Source: Cheiracanthium punctorium
Taxonomy: Eukaryota > Arthropoda > Arachnida > Araneae > Cheiracanthiidae
DNA length: 64,000 nt
Reading direction: 5' to 3'
NCBI GenBank assembly: GCA_038373885.1
Contig: JAWZYV010013543.1
Coordinates: 1 to 64,000, forward strand
A program made the position numbers and the translations under genes. The notes under the pieces are model-generated. The model made no database searches, was not told the origin of the DNA, and saw only the letters and a program-made list of their open reading frames with translations. Shown piece after piece: positions 47,070 through 58,999 of this stretch (its first letter is position 1; each line of letters starts with the position of its first letter).

Positions 47070-47345
47070 TTCTTTTTAGCTGTATGAACGTCGAAAAAAA
47101 AATTATTAAATTTTCCGAAGTTCAATTTGTTAACATTCAAATACTCTTTTGCGAAACGGCAAAAAAAAAAAAAAAAGTGTGCGTGGGATTTACACATTCG
47201 CATGCGGTAACATGATTTATTCAAAATTAAGGCATCGACGCATATGTACGTAAATTCAGAACTACAAAAAATCCTAAAAGAATCGTTTTACCAAGCAAAA
47301 ACAAAATGTACACATATGTGCTGTGTACTGTGAACGAAGATATAT
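47070..47345 (+). repeat. Dispersed repeat copy 2 (shared with 30870-31235)
   Basis: Same ordered boxes as the 30870 copy, e.g. GCATCGACGCATATG, TCAGAACTACAAAAAATC and ACATATGTG. Confidence 0.8.
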
Positions 47346-47658
47346 AGGTGGTTTGATGTGCAGTTTTAAACGGTGACGTAAAAACGTCGCCAATATCCCT
47401 TGTAATGGATGATATCGATACGATGCTATTTCAATCACGTGTCGATGGAAAATACAAATTTGAACTAATCAGATTGAAACATTGAGTGTCAACTGAAACT
47501 ACATTTTAAGTTGATTGGTTGGAGCTCCCGTGTTGGCTGAAAAATGATGTCACACGGACACCGTCCATTTAAAAATAATCAACTCTTCTGGTAATAGCAT
47601 CTAACAAATATCGATTCAAGAGCTTATGTGCCTTGTTAGAGCTTCTATTTTATTTTAA

Positions 47659-50071
47659 TACTAGCTGCGTACCCGTTCTTCGCACGGTAGGAAACAAAAA
47701 TTTTCCTTACATGTGTAATTTGAATTTATTCGTGATGTGGAATTTAAAGAAAAAGAGCAAAATTATTTGACTCTTGATGTAAAGTTTGCGTCACGAGTAT
47801 TAACCTGGCATCATTGCAGTATAATGACTCAAAAAACTACGTCAGTGTCATTCACTATCAAAAAAGTGGAAAGCTTAATGGTTTGCAGAGAACTCCTGGC
47901 TTTCAAAATGTCTTATTTCTACATCATACTGTTTTTTAGGCTCAAGTTGTAGCATTAAATACCTAAGACACTACATGGAATGGACAACCATTTATTTCTT
48001 TCCGAACATGTACCATATAAGGAAAGTATTGTAATCATGAAAAAATTCGACTTTGAGATTTTGGTGTATTTACACGTTTTGAGGTCTTCTGAATTCATTT
48101 ATCCTATTTTCAAGAGATGTTTTTAAGATAACTGCGCACCCGCTCTTCATACGGGAATAAGCGAATATTTTACTACTAAAATCATATCTGCATGTGACAA
48201 AACATAATTTCATTTTTAAAAAAGTTCAAGTGATCTCCTCTGTTGAAATTACTGCGGGATATATTAACGCAAATTAGAATTACTTTTCGTTTAGTTGGTT
48301 GTAAGACAACTGTTGAAAAAGGAGAAACACTTTTAATTTCATGAAATATTTATTAACGTGGTATATTATGATTTATTCATATTATCCTTACGAATCTAAT
48401 GATACTACCTATTACGTACATTAATACTATCTATCTTCGCTTCTCCCTCTTCAAGGCTCCCTTAAAAGAAACAGCTTAGATTATTTGGCCCCAATGGAAT
48501 CTTTTGATTCGATGGCGATTCTTTGCAATTTACGCATTAGCATAAATAATAATCATTTCACATAATGGTTGCCATTATGGAAACTCTCCATATATATTTA
48601 ATTTATACATAGTTTTATAAGATTGGCGTATTTAGCACCGCAAACCATTTCATGTTATTGTGGGGAGAAAATATCCAAGGGAGGCCATTTTAAATATCCA
48701 TGTATCTAATATAGCGATATCTTTTATATCCTCCATAGTCCTGTCTCCTGAAAAACATCAAACTGTGTAATCTCGAGGAGCTACTTATTCCCGCTTTAAT
48801 TGTGACATGGGGCAGAGTTGCAGAGTTTACAAATTTCACGCATTTTTTAAATTTATGACGTCACTGTTTGACTGCCGTAAAGGATACCCCAGTTGGTTGA
48901 GGGAGTTAATTTCGATATTTCGCATAGTAGTTTTCAAACGGTATCATTAAAACTTTGCGTTATGTAGGACCTTTATGGAGGAACGTAATTCAACGTTAAA
49001 ATAAAACTATACTCGCAGCCTGCATGCATATGTTAGGCAACGTCTGCGCCATAATTAAATGTAAAAAATAAAAATAGTAAATAGAAAAATTTTAATATAT
49101 CGCGCTTTGAAACGAACTTTGTAATTTTTAAAATGAACATTTTCAGCACCGTGAAGACATTTCAAATTTTAAATAAGCACCAGATTAAAATACCACTTCT
49201 AATAATAATAATCGTGAATTTCTTAGTTTATTTCTACAGTAAATGTTAATCAAAATATCGTCTCCCTGTGTTGAAAATAGAGCTGGAATAAATGAGTTAA
49301 AATTATGGCGTAATTTTTACGTATCTTAAAGCATTTGACGTCATAGATCCTCACTTGCGAATTGAAATTCCAATATCCCATTTAAAAACTCGATTAGTTG
49401 AGAATACCCTTTTTTCTAATCCTTTCTGTGGCAACAACCGAAGATAAATTCTCGTGCCGTGATCGCAATGTAATGAATGGCGTAAGATTGCGTTGATGCT
49501 ATTAAATTCTAAACATTAGGCTGCATTAAAATTCATAAAAAATCGTCTAATTTACATAATTTTTTCGTTTTTATTTTAAAAGAGGGGGAAAAGAATGTTT
49601 CACGATTTGTCAAAATATAAAAAAGTTATGACAGATAGAATTCAAGATGCGACAGTTTTAAAATTATTTTACGAAACAATTCGCCGAAGCAAATGCTTAG
49701 TAAAAAAATTCCAAAAAATCAGTAAATCATGTTACGTATTCAGAACAAACTGTTTTTAAAAGAAAATTTTCTCCTCTATCCGATGATACAAATGCCGTTT
49801 TGCTGCGAGCGTAATTTCCACCGTCATTACAAATTAGGTGAGAAAAAATGCCAAAAATCGCATAAAACATAAAAAAAAAAAAAAAAAAAAAATCTAGGTC
49901 GAATTTTGAAAAAATCGCTTCGAGGTGCACAACTACATATTTACATCTTCCCGAGTACCAAATTTGGTGTTTCTAGGTGTAGCCGTTTGTCCGTAACGCT
50001 GCCGACACACACACACACGCACACATACACACACACACACTCTCTCTCTCTCTCTCTCTCTTTTATAGTAA
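47659..50071 (+). mobile_element. Non-LTR-like (RTE-type?) retroelement remnant, 2.4 kb
   Basis: Begins TACTAGCTGCGTACCCG plus TTCTTCGCACGG. It ends CCGAGTACCAAATTTGGTG, AGCCGTTTGTCCGTAACGCT, a CA/TC microsatellite and TTTTATAGTAAG. Arthropod genomes carry many copies with this start, the 3' CGAGTACCAAATTTGGTG box and a microsatellite tail (remembered family pattern, not searched). A second head-like sequence at about 48128-48160 (AACTGCGCACCCGCTCTTCA) suggests two nested or tandem copies. No reverse transcriptase frame is visible. Confidence 0.5.
50002..50062 (+). repeat. Compound (CA)n(TC)n microsatellite
   Basis: About 40 nt of CA with few interruptions, then about 20 nt of TC. It forms the 3' tail of the upstream retroelement-like sequence. 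Spurious ORFs on both strands come from it. Confidence 0.95.
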
Positions 50072-50934
50072 GTAGAGAAAACTATAAAATTTAAGGAATA
50101 TTGAATTTTCACGAGGAAAAGGAAAAAGATCACTAAACGAGCTGGCATTTAAAAAAAAAATAGCTATTTAAAAGTCATATTTTATGCATGTTCATTCATT
50201 ACAATCAGTGAGTGAAAAATCAAACAGCCGCTGTTTTCCTACCCTTAGGGTTGGAATTTTTTTTCCAAATCTATATGGGACCAACTTCGAGGTATACCCT
50301 TTCCAATAAAAAAAGAATTATGAAAATCGGATTACTCTGTAAAAAGTTATGCATGATCATACATAAAAAAAAAAAAAATAAATATACGCATCGACTGGAG
50401 AACCTCCTCCGTTTTTCGTCGGTTAATAAATACAATATATATTGAAGTGACTGGCCCATCGGGAAAATATCGGGTTCCCGGTGGGTGTATCCGGGCCTGC
50501 ACTTTGGGCATTTTCATAAGATAATTCTTGGTATACAAAGTTGTGCTTTTTTTTTTTTTTGTGTGTGTGTGTGTCATAAGATTAGTACTTTTACAATTTA
50601 AAAGTATACTCAAAATAATTTCAAGTTAAATACAGTCAAACCTCTTTTAGACAAAAACAGTTAACACAAAATTTCCCGTAAGATGAAAGAAAGCAGTTTC
50701 TGAATCATGTCTTGCCTCACGCTGTTTTATTGGTTTACACAAAAAGATTTTTGCTATCCTTAGACTCTTAGACTGCATTGTAATGTCAGATGGATAAGCA
50801 ATTTTACCATGTTAATCAGAGTTAATTTTTGTTTTTTCTTTTTAATTTTTTTCAGTGGGATTTTGTTTTTAAGTAACATTAATTTACACAATAATTAACA
50901 TTAGATTATATATGTATTTTTTATTCCTTTATAG

Positions 50935-51194
50935 GAACAGTTAAAGGTATATTGTGAAACATGTGATAAATTAACTTGTAGAGACTGTCAGTTATCTGAT
51001 CACAAGGCTCATAAATATCAGTTTTTAAGTAAAGCTTGTGAAGAAGAAAAAGACCACATAACAGAACTTCTAGCAAAAATAAAAGAGAAGCAAGGCCACA
51101 TGGAAGAAGCAAGTAGTAGTTTAAATAAAAGACATGAAGAAATTGTGGAAAGAGAAAGTCAGATTTCTCATGAAATCCAGCTTTTTGGAATAAA
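50935..51194 (+). CDS. TRIM33-like: TIF1 exon: B-box 2 and first part of coiled coil
   Basis: The acceptor is cctttatag and the donor gttagt; the exon enters in phase 0 and leaves in phase 2. The translation opens EQLKVYCETCDKLTCRDCQ, which is almost the vertebrate TIF1 B-box 2 sequence, then LSDHKAHKYQFL, giving the C/H zinc ligands that complete the LCSVH of the previous exon. The rest is a charged helix (EEEKDHITELLAKIKEK, then SSSLNKRHEEIVERESQIS) that begins the coiled coil used for TRIM dimerisation. B-box 2 and the coil together form the standard RBCC assembly core. This is the best-conserved stretch of the gene and identifies the family with little doubt. Confidence 0.95.
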
Positions 51195-51474
51195 GTTAGT
51201 ATTTATTATTAAACATGCTTAAATGCCAATTTTTAAAAATTTCTTTGTGTTTTATTGTTTGAAATTTAGACAAAATGAATTGATTATCACAATTTAATGA
51301 AAGTATTTAAATTTTTAATTTTGAAATGATTTAATTTATTATGACATTTCTTTTAGTACTAAATTTTGCTTCATTGTACATACTTATTTCAGAAATTTAT
51401 AAACATAAATTTAGATATTCTAATTCTAAAATGCAGTAGTCTTACAAGTTTTAAACTCTGATTCTGCAACTTGC

Positions 51475-51850
51475 AGGGCCATGATGCCGAGGGTGACCAG
51501 TAAACTTGGAAAACAGGGAATCTCACTTAATTCAGTGAATCTTGGGAAAATTCAAGGAATAGTCTGGGAAAATTTAAAAACTTGAATTTTTAAAAATTTA
51601 CTTTTGGCATCCAGACTTGATAACTTGTAAAATTTATACATTTCAGCTGAGTTTTTCAGCTACATGCTCAGATTAGTTTATTAAACCCAGTTTAGAATAT
51701 TTACTCTCTTAGAACTGCAAATTAATCTCATGATCCTGTAATTTCAGACAAAAAATAAGATAATTAGCTGCTGTTTTTATAGGTTAATGGCTCCAGGTAG
51801 TAAATGAGAGTATGTTAATCTCATGGGAGGAGATAAGACTTTTTGTGATT
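51475..51850 (+). repeat. Dispersed repeat (CAGGGTATTGCC family), copy 2
   Basis: Shares ordered boxes with 17465-17790, e.g. AACTTGAATTTTTAAAAATT, TACTTTTGGCATCCAG, ATTAGCTGCTGTTTTTATAG and GTAGTAAATGAG. Lies in the intron between the two coiled-coil exons. Confidence 0.7.
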
Positions 51851-52558
51851 TTTTAATGCAATTGTGCTTTGTATTATGTTTAAAAGTGCTTTAAGTTAGA
51901 TATGAGTTTTCAAAATTTGCTAAAAAAATATCTTATTTGGTCATGTCATTAATATGAACATAAACCAATGTGTCAGCACCTTAAAATTCAGGCTGTTTCT
52001 TTGCAAGCTGTGCTACATACTAATAAACAAAAAATCTGCTTTTTATTTTCAGAATTTTTTTTAACACAACAAAATCTTTAAAAGAGTGACATACTTTGAA
52101 AAATACTCTCTTTTTAAGATTTTGTTTTTGAAGTTTCATAATTGTTGCAAGTTTATAATTTATCGCAACATTTAGTACAATTTGCGTAGTGACATACTAA
52201 AAATTTTGAAGCCCACAACATAATGAGCTTATTTATTTTTTTGTTCAAATTCATGCGATTTTTTTTTTTTTTTTAGCTACTTTTATGATTAGATGGCTCA
52301 ATGGCAGAGTAGCAGACAAAATAAACTTTCTGCTGAGAATTTATTTGAAAGCATGATCTTAATGAAAAATTTAGTTGATAATAAATGTAACTCAATCTTA
52401 CTTATCAGGAGCAGGGATTCAACTGCTATCTTCATGGCACCTCGAAGATTATATGACAGCTTTTTAAAGTTTTAATGATAATTTATTCAGATTTATATTT
52501 ACTTATTAAATTTTAAAGATGAATGTTGTAATTAATTGTAACTATAATTCATTTTCAG

Positions 52559-52769
52559 GTTTATTACTGATATTAATAAAAGAGCTAAAGCACTACTACA
52601 AGACCTCAATAAAATTTGTTCTGATAAAAAGAATTTATTAAACGTTAAATCACAAGAGCTAAAGACCGTTGCAGAACGCTTAAAACATTGTCAAAAATTT
52701 GCTGAAGCTGCTATTTCTTTAGGTAGTGAAACTGCTCTTGTATATAGCAAGAAACCTATCATGAACCAG
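52559..52769 (+). CDS. TRIM33-like: TIF1 exon: second part of coiled coil
   Basis: The exon lies between cattttcag and gtaagt. It completes a Lys codon, stays open and ends in phase 0 after Gln. The translation runs FITDINKRAKALLQDLNK, then helical sequence to LKHCQKFAEAAISLGSETALVYSKKPI. The end matches the TIF1 feature (vertebrate: SSGSSTALLYSKRLI) at the end of the B-box C-terminal coiled coil. INKRAKALLQDL parallels INKKGKSLLQQL. Spacing and order relative to the previous exon are those of TIF1 proteins, so this is the C-terminal half of the dimerisation coil. Flanking introns are short (1.4 and 0.4 kb). Confidence 0.94.
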
Positions 52770-53195
52770 GTAAGTAGTTTTTTTTTAAAATTCATTTTAA
52801 GATGCTTTTAAAATGAAAAAATTATTCAATTATGTTTCTTGATACAGTTCAATGATCTGTTTTAAGTCATCTGTTTAAAATTTTCCAAACTTACTTTACT
52901 GCTAATATAATAATCTAAAAATAATTAAAGATTTTCAAAGATTTTATTTTTAAATGTTTAATTTTGAAAACATAATTCTAATCAACGATTTTAAAATTAC
53001 TATTTCCTTGCATTTTTGCAATTCATATTTTTTAATAATTTGAATAAAAATTACGCAGTAAAAGTTAAATTGTTTTTGTTTAGTTTATTAATAAAATGAA
53101 TCTTCATACCAATTTAACCACTACTTTATAGTTTTTATGTAAATTAAATGTGAAATATTAATTATTTATCTATAGTAAATTTTTACTTTTTTTAG

Positions 53196-53399
53196 TTACG
53201 GAGAATTTTACGCCACAAATGTGATGTTCCTAATCCTCATCAGGTTGTTGATATTCAGTTTACTTATGAAACAAACTTTTTGACGCAATACATAAGCAGC
53301 TTAGGACAGATTTTAGTAGATTCGCAACCTTTACCTGGTTCTGCAGCAAACTCCAATGCCATGTTGCCTATGCCACAGCCAATATCTCAGAGTCCTGTG
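53196..53399 (+). CDS. TRIM33-like: TIF1 exon: post-coil TIF1 signature region and start of linker
   Basis: The acceptor is ctttttttag and the donor gtgagt; the exon is in phase 0 at both ends and encodes 68 residues. It begins LRRILRHKCDVPNPHQVVDI, aligning with the vertebrate LRHILKARCD, and continues QFTYETNFLTQYISSLGQIL. This is the TIF1 signature sequence region, with the NLG turn written SLG. Vertebrate TIF1s have F-W at the position where this protein has N-F-L, so the characteristic Trp is absent. The tail (PLPGSAANSNAMLPMPQP) begins the low-complexity linker. In TRIM33 this region has been linked to SMAD4 binding; whether that holds here cannot be told from sequence. Confidence 0.92.
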
Positions 53400-54574
53400 G
53401 TGAGTATAAACTTGGTTTTAATATGTGTATTAAAGATCTGCCTTAAGTGGCCCTGGAGTCCCATTCTCGTATTCCAGTCTGCGGCTTTCATAAGAGGAAT
53501 TTGAAGGCCAGGCCAAGTCTCTTCACTTTCCTAACTGCTGGTTCTCTCTTTCCTTCCAAGATGAAATTGACCTGGGCTTAAAAAATACTCGTGGCACACA
53601 ATCACCAACTTAAAATAAATTAAAAAAAAAAAGTTTGATTTTTGATGTAGCTTTTATTGTTGAGTGTATTATAATCAAAGTTTACCATTTATCTAATGAA
53701 CCCAGAGCCGTGCCTAGATGGTGGCAAACTGGACAACCACCCAGGACCACTAAAAAACTGTTGAATTCATGGATATCAAGTAGTCAAATAAACTTAATTA
53801 GAACTGAAAAATGCAATCAGTAAGCATAGCCAAGAAAAAATACAGAATTTGTAATATCGTGTGCAGCTTTCTTTTTCAAATTTACCACATGGTAAGTAAC
53901 TAGAATGCAGCTTTTACATCATGGAAACATACTGCATTAAAATATAAATTATTTTATCAAATTTACTTAGAGTCGGTAGCAGCAGAGGGTTTTTAATGGG
54001 GGGGGGTAGGTCAAGATCCATGATTTAGTAAGTAGACAAATTTGAAAGACCTGTAACTATTAGATATCTGTGAGTAGTTTCTCAATAGCATGCATCAACA
54101 GCTAATATTGAAAATTTTTGTATGCACATACCATTAGGATTTTAAGAGATATAAAATATATATTGATATAGGTACGTCTGCTAAACTTGCATTTTTGTTA
54201 GAAATTTATTGAATAGCTATAAATATTTAAAAAATTTTATTAAACAACTTTATTTGTTCACTGAAATATTTATATTTTTCCTATGAGTTTTTCTAAAACA
54301 ACAATTTGATCATTTCTCAACTAATTCTTGAATTAATGTTTACGTAATGCATAAAAATTATAATCAAAAGCTTAGTTACTTTTACTGTTTGTATTTTTTA
54401 TTTTATAATGTGTTTGTAAAACAATAATTAATGAAAAGGAAAAATAATTTTGTTATATTTTTCAAATACTGAAACAAGATTTTATCAAGTTTCTTTTAAC
54501 TTTTTATAATTTGAAATGATGCTGTAATGTTCTAAAACTGATGTTTTATTTTACATTTCTTTAAAAATTTTCAG

Positions 54575-55101
54575 CCAAATCATCAAGCAGTTCGACAAGT
54601 TCCTCAAGTTATGCCAAACCAACGTCCCACACTTCCATCTCCCGTGCAGCAAATGAACCAGCCTCAACAAGTTGGACCTTATGGTCAGCCTCAGGTTACT
54701 TCATCTACAGACATGGCTCGGAATACTAACAATCAACAACAAATGAGGCAGATGATGAATAATCAAATGAACTACGGTAGAGCTAATCATGTACAACGTG
54801 GGCCTGTACCAAACCAACAAAGTAATTTCCAAATGCAACCAAATGCAAATTATGCCCCTCGACAGATGGTGCATCAACAGAGTCCACAGGCTCCAATGAG
54901 ACAAAGGGCACAAGTTCAATCTCCTCAACAGCAACAGCAGCAACAACAACAACAGCAGCAGCAGCAACAACAACAACAGCAGCAGGTTCAACCACCTCCT
55001 CCATATAATAATAATCAGTTGCCCATGCCACTACGGACAAATAAGAATATATCTGTGACAACTTTGCCTTCACCTTCAGGACCTTCTCCATCCAAACAAA
55101 G
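54575..55101 (+). CDS. TRIM33-like: TIF1 exon: Gln/Pro/Asn-rich linker with polyQ
   Basis: A 527-nt exon between atttttcag and gtgagt; it enters in phase 0 and leaves in phase 2. It codes for 175 residues dominated by Gln, Asn, Pro and Met (HQAVRQVPQVMPNQRP, then NQQQMRQMMNNQMNYG). It includes a run of 20 glutamines encoded by mixed CAA/CAG at 54926-54985, followed by VQPPPPY. TIF1 proteins carry a long, poorly conserved Q/P-rich linker between the coil region and the PHD finger, so composition and position both fit. No globular domain is visible. The many long frames on the opposite strand here are artefacts of the CAA/CAG repeat. Confidence 0.92.
54926..54985 (+). repeat. Polyglutamine-coding CAA/CAG tract (20 codons)
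   Basis: Twenty consecutive Gln codons in blocks of CAA and CAG (9 interruptions of a pure run). Mixed codons make slippage less likely than a pure CAG run and suggest selection for, or long tolerance of, the glutamine stretch. Confidence 0.95.
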
Positions 55102-55371
55102 GTGAGTATTATTTTTGTTATTCAGTTTCATATTTTTGAAAATCTTGAACATTTTGCTTTATGAAATGTCAAAGTATTAGTTTAGGATTTTCTTTGGTTA
55201 TTAGTTTTCCTTTAAAGTTTTGTTAATGTTGTATTAGGTGGAGAGGGAGGGCAGAAAAGATAGAATTTTTCGCAATGAAGCTTGGCTATTGAGATCCAAT
55301 TAGCATAAATAAAAATTTTGTCAGGGGTTCAGGCTTCATTTGTCCATCTTCTGGCTACTTCCCTGAATCTA

Positions 55372-55610
55372 CTACGGCCAAACAATGGTTGAGTGGATAA
55401 GTCACTGAGCATTGGAAGATGGCTGAAGTGTGCAGATCCAGGGTTCTGGTCTTTGATGCAGCTGTTGATCTAATGGTCTGCAGTTTTAAGTAGTTTTCCC
55501 CAGATTTAATGATAATACAAGTGGAAACCCCCCAAAAATCAACCATCCAAAGATCCCTGGATCCCACAGGCATAGCCCTTATGTAGCTTTGTCTAAACCA
55601 AAAACAAAGC
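55372..55610 (+). repeat. tRNA-derived SINE copy (sense)
   Basis: The head CAATGGTTGAGTGGATAAG, GGCTGAAGTGTGCAG, GTTGATCTAATGGTCTGCAG and AACCATCCAAAGATCCC correspond in order to the copy at 33361. Diverged, especially at CpG sites. Confidence 0.75.
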
Positions 55611-56224
55611 GAAATAAATTTGAAACCATGCATATCTTAAATTGTTGCTGAAAAGTTCATTTGATTCCAGAAATGTTTTGGGAAAGTAAAACTTTATTGT
55701 TTTCATGACACTTATTCCTAGCTGTTGTTGCTTTCACACATTCATTGATTTGATGCTTTCCACAATCTGCTGAACAGGGCAGGCCATTGCGCTTTCATCT
55801 GCATCTTAACATATAGCGTGATTTTTTTGTGCTGAAACATGATATCATATTGTGTAAATACTCTAGAACTAGTGGTAATTTGCAGTATGTATATTGGGTA
55901 TTACAATTTCTTTTTTCACTTAACAGCCTCATTCTTTTGGCTTGATACTTTCTTTACTATCAAATTTCATGGTGCAACATTGGCATATGAAAACAGTATA
56001 ATGCTCATTTTATAAATCATATATATGGAACAGCTGTCACTGTTTATAGTTGTTACATTGGGCCCCCTATTATAGAGGATGCAACCCACAGATGACAGTA
56101 CACAAAGACCTGTTAATTTTTTTACAAATCCAAAGTTCATCTGGAAAAAGTAACAGTTCCTAGGCAATTTAAAGAACAAGCAAGTCATAATTAGAATCTA
56201 GTGTATGATATGATGGGGACTTTT

Positions 56225-56365
56225 TGAATTTTTAAGGAGTTTTAACTTATATTCACATTACCTCTAGAGAAACCTGCTTAATATCCCAGGCTGTTAGATC
56301 AATAGCCAGAACACTAGACTTGCACACTTCAGCCATCTCCCACTGTTCAATAGCCAGGGGGGTTG
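56225..56365 (-). repeat. tRNA-derived SINE fragment (antisense)
   Basis: The reverse complement reads GGGAGATGGCTGAAGTGTGC and TATTGATCTAACAGCCTGGG, matching the 55372 copy, which lies 600 bp upstream in opposite orientation. Confidence 0.7.
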
Positions 56366-58736
56366 TCCATAAAGGCTCAACCTGAAATTTTATTTTTGTT
56401 AGTTGGATGTCTGTAAGTCAGTATTCAAGCCTTTTTGTGACAAATTCTATCTTTTGTTCTTTCACTAAGTTTTTTTTCTGGCTTCATGCCTGTGTAAACT
56501 GTGTAAGATTTGTCCTGTATACAATATGTACTCTTTAAAATTTACTGTTTGAGATATAAAATGTGCTTTTAAATACATTTAAAATACCGTTAAAACTGAA
56601 CTATATTTCCACGCAAAAATTTCCATTATGTTTGCTGTGCCTTGATTTAAGAGAAAATACTGTCATCTTGAAATTTGTTTTTTGGGGATGTTCCCGTGAT
56701 CGGATTTTGGTCGATTTTGGATGTGTTGTTCAGCAATGATTACTGAATAAAAATCAACTCAAAGTTTCCATTTCCCGCGTTAATGGTATTTTTATCATTT
56801 TGTTCCCACTCTCTTTTTACATACAAATGATATTCTGTTTAAACCCATGACAGATGTTTTATAATTCTTTATGATTATATCCTAAGTCTGCCAAAAAATC
56901 ACCAAACATTGCAACCATGATGCATGAACATATTTTGAAAAGTACAATTTCAAAAAATTGATGGATTTTTGAGGTTTGAAATTAATAGCAGTTTTAATGC
57001 CAAAAATTACTTAAATAAATATTTATTATATGTATCATGAATTTATGAATAATGAATGAATTGTTTAGACACTTTTGTGCATCTTACTTTATTTTTAGTT
57101 TTCACGAAATATGAAAGAAAATTAAAAATTGTATCGGATCTCTAAAGTACTCTTTTGTTCAAAAATTAGTTTTGTAAGAATTATGTGCTTTTTTGCATTT
57201 ATAATTTTTAGATTTTAATAGTTCTTCAACTATTAGAGTGTATCAACTTAGATGTGTATTTTGACTGATGTTTTGATGTTTTCAAAAACTTTTTTGGGAC
57301 TTATTTTTAATTCATTTAAAATGGAAGTCAAGTAAAGGGTGAGTTCTTAATTAGGTTTATCCAAACACAAGCTTAAGAAAAGAAACAATTATGCTGAATG
57401 TGTATAGTGATTGAATGCGTTACATCATAATAAAAATGGATGCATAAATAATCTCTGGTTTTCTTGGTGTTGAAGGTTCAGAGATCTCGGGCATTTTGAG
57501 TTGGGAAACTTAACACATCTGTGATTTGTATAAAGAACTGTTCATTGTATTATATAGTCTATGCATTTAATTATATCTTCTGTTGAAAAGTTTAGAATAA
57601 AGTCCTTTTGAAAAAACACCTGTCATTGTGAATTTTTTAAATCAAGACAGAAATTTTTTCAGAATTTTTTCTAACATTCATTTTTAAGAATTGGCTCCAG
57701 AATTTACAAAAAAATTCATTCTCTTAGGACTTCTTAATAAAACATGCAAATTATTACAGTTTAAAAATTAAACTATACCAGAGTTGTGAAAAATTCTGAT
57801 CTTTTAAAGAGAAGATTTACAGAAGTTATGTATGTTAAGATTCAGACAATAACATTTAAAAAAGAAAAACTTACACTTGAAATGACTTGTATTTGGTAAA
57901 ATGTCACGATAAAATTCTGAGTTCCCCCCCCCCCCCTCCCTTCTGGAAGTGTATAGCGTATATTAATTGTAAGAGTGCATAATTGATTTTAAATTTTTTT
58001 TTCAGGCCAATATTTGTTTTTAAAACTGTTCAATATTTTTTTTTCTAATGATATTCTCACTTCTTGTCATCTGCTGATTAAAGCTAGGATAGGGGGGGGG
58101 GGGGGGGGGAAGAGAGAGAAAACTAATCCTTTTAATTATGCGAATTCTAGGTGATTTAATCGCTAAAAAATGTTGGCAATATGTATAAGTTAATAAACTA
58201 AATGTGAATTTATAAAAAGAAAGAAATTTTTGAATAAAAATTATAGTAAAGTTAAATTATAGTAAACATTCTTAAATTTAAGATTAAAGAATCTTAAATT
58301 TAAGAACGTTTTGTCATTCAGATAGAACATTTGCTAGCATTACCAATAAATTCAAGCCATGTTAAACAAATTATTTTATTTTTTCGAAATACTCACCATT
58401 TGCCATTTTTATTGGATAATGCATTACATGTATATATTTTTCATTACATACCTTTTTTTTTTTTAAATTAAACTTTTTAAATGAGTCACTTGCTGTGGTA
58501 GGAATAAATATATGTAAAATTCTAATAGTTCAGCAAGTTGATTATTTTAAAACAGATGGAGTCAGCAAAATTTTAGAAATTAAATAAAATAGACTGAAAT
58601 AAAAATAAACAGTAATGATTTTTCATTACAAGGTGATGAGTTTTTGATTTTTTTTAAAGATAAAATAAACTTCAAATTCATAGCTCATGCTAATTTTTTA
58701 TTTGATAACTCTGGCATTTATGCATTAATTTTTCAG
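56366..58736. other. Intron sequence, little identified
   Basis: C-run at 57926-57939, G-run at about 58091-58109, and a hairpin at 58268-58308 (TTCTTAAATTTAAGATT and its complement). No exon found. Confidence 0.45.
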
Positions 58737-58999
58737 AGCTATTGCCCCTAGATCAAATATGACCATCAATACTATGAACAACAATCAAGCAAATGCTCAA
58801 CGAATGAATAGCAACCAGACCAATCAAGCGCAAGCACGATCAAGCTCTCAGCCTCAGCTAATTGTTTTAGATGGAGAGAATAAAACACCGAATATGTCGA
58901 ACACTACAAGACTCACCCACTTCCCCAGTAATCTAGCTGCAACACTGGCTGCTAATCCTTCTCTTCAGATTCAGCCAGCTACCAATAACAATTATTCAA
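58737..58999 (+). CDS. TRIM33-like: TIF1 exon: Asn/Gln/Ser-rich linker, continued
   Basis: The acceptor is aatttttcag and the donor gtaagt. The first base completes an Arg codon from the previous exon, and the exon leaves in phase 1. The translation is RAIAPRSNMTINTMNNNQ, then NQTNQAQARSSSQPQLIVLD, then NMSNTTRLTHFPSNLAATLA. The composition continues the linker of the previous exon. LIVLD resembles a short hydrophobic interaction motif, but the canonical HP1 box (PxVxL) of TIF1s is not present. If the donor were not used, the frame would stop almost at once (Lys then stop), so the gene must splice on to reach the expected PHD and bromodomain exons. None was found in the remaining 5 kb. Confidence 0.85.

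Noticed and set aside
49906..50148. Frames with THTHTH / RERER repeats
   Set aside because: Translation of the CA/TC microsatellite.
54701..55091. Long Leu-rich and Val/Ala-rich frames on the minus strand
   Set aside because: They are antisense to the CAA/CAG tract; low-complexity translation of the repeat, not genes.
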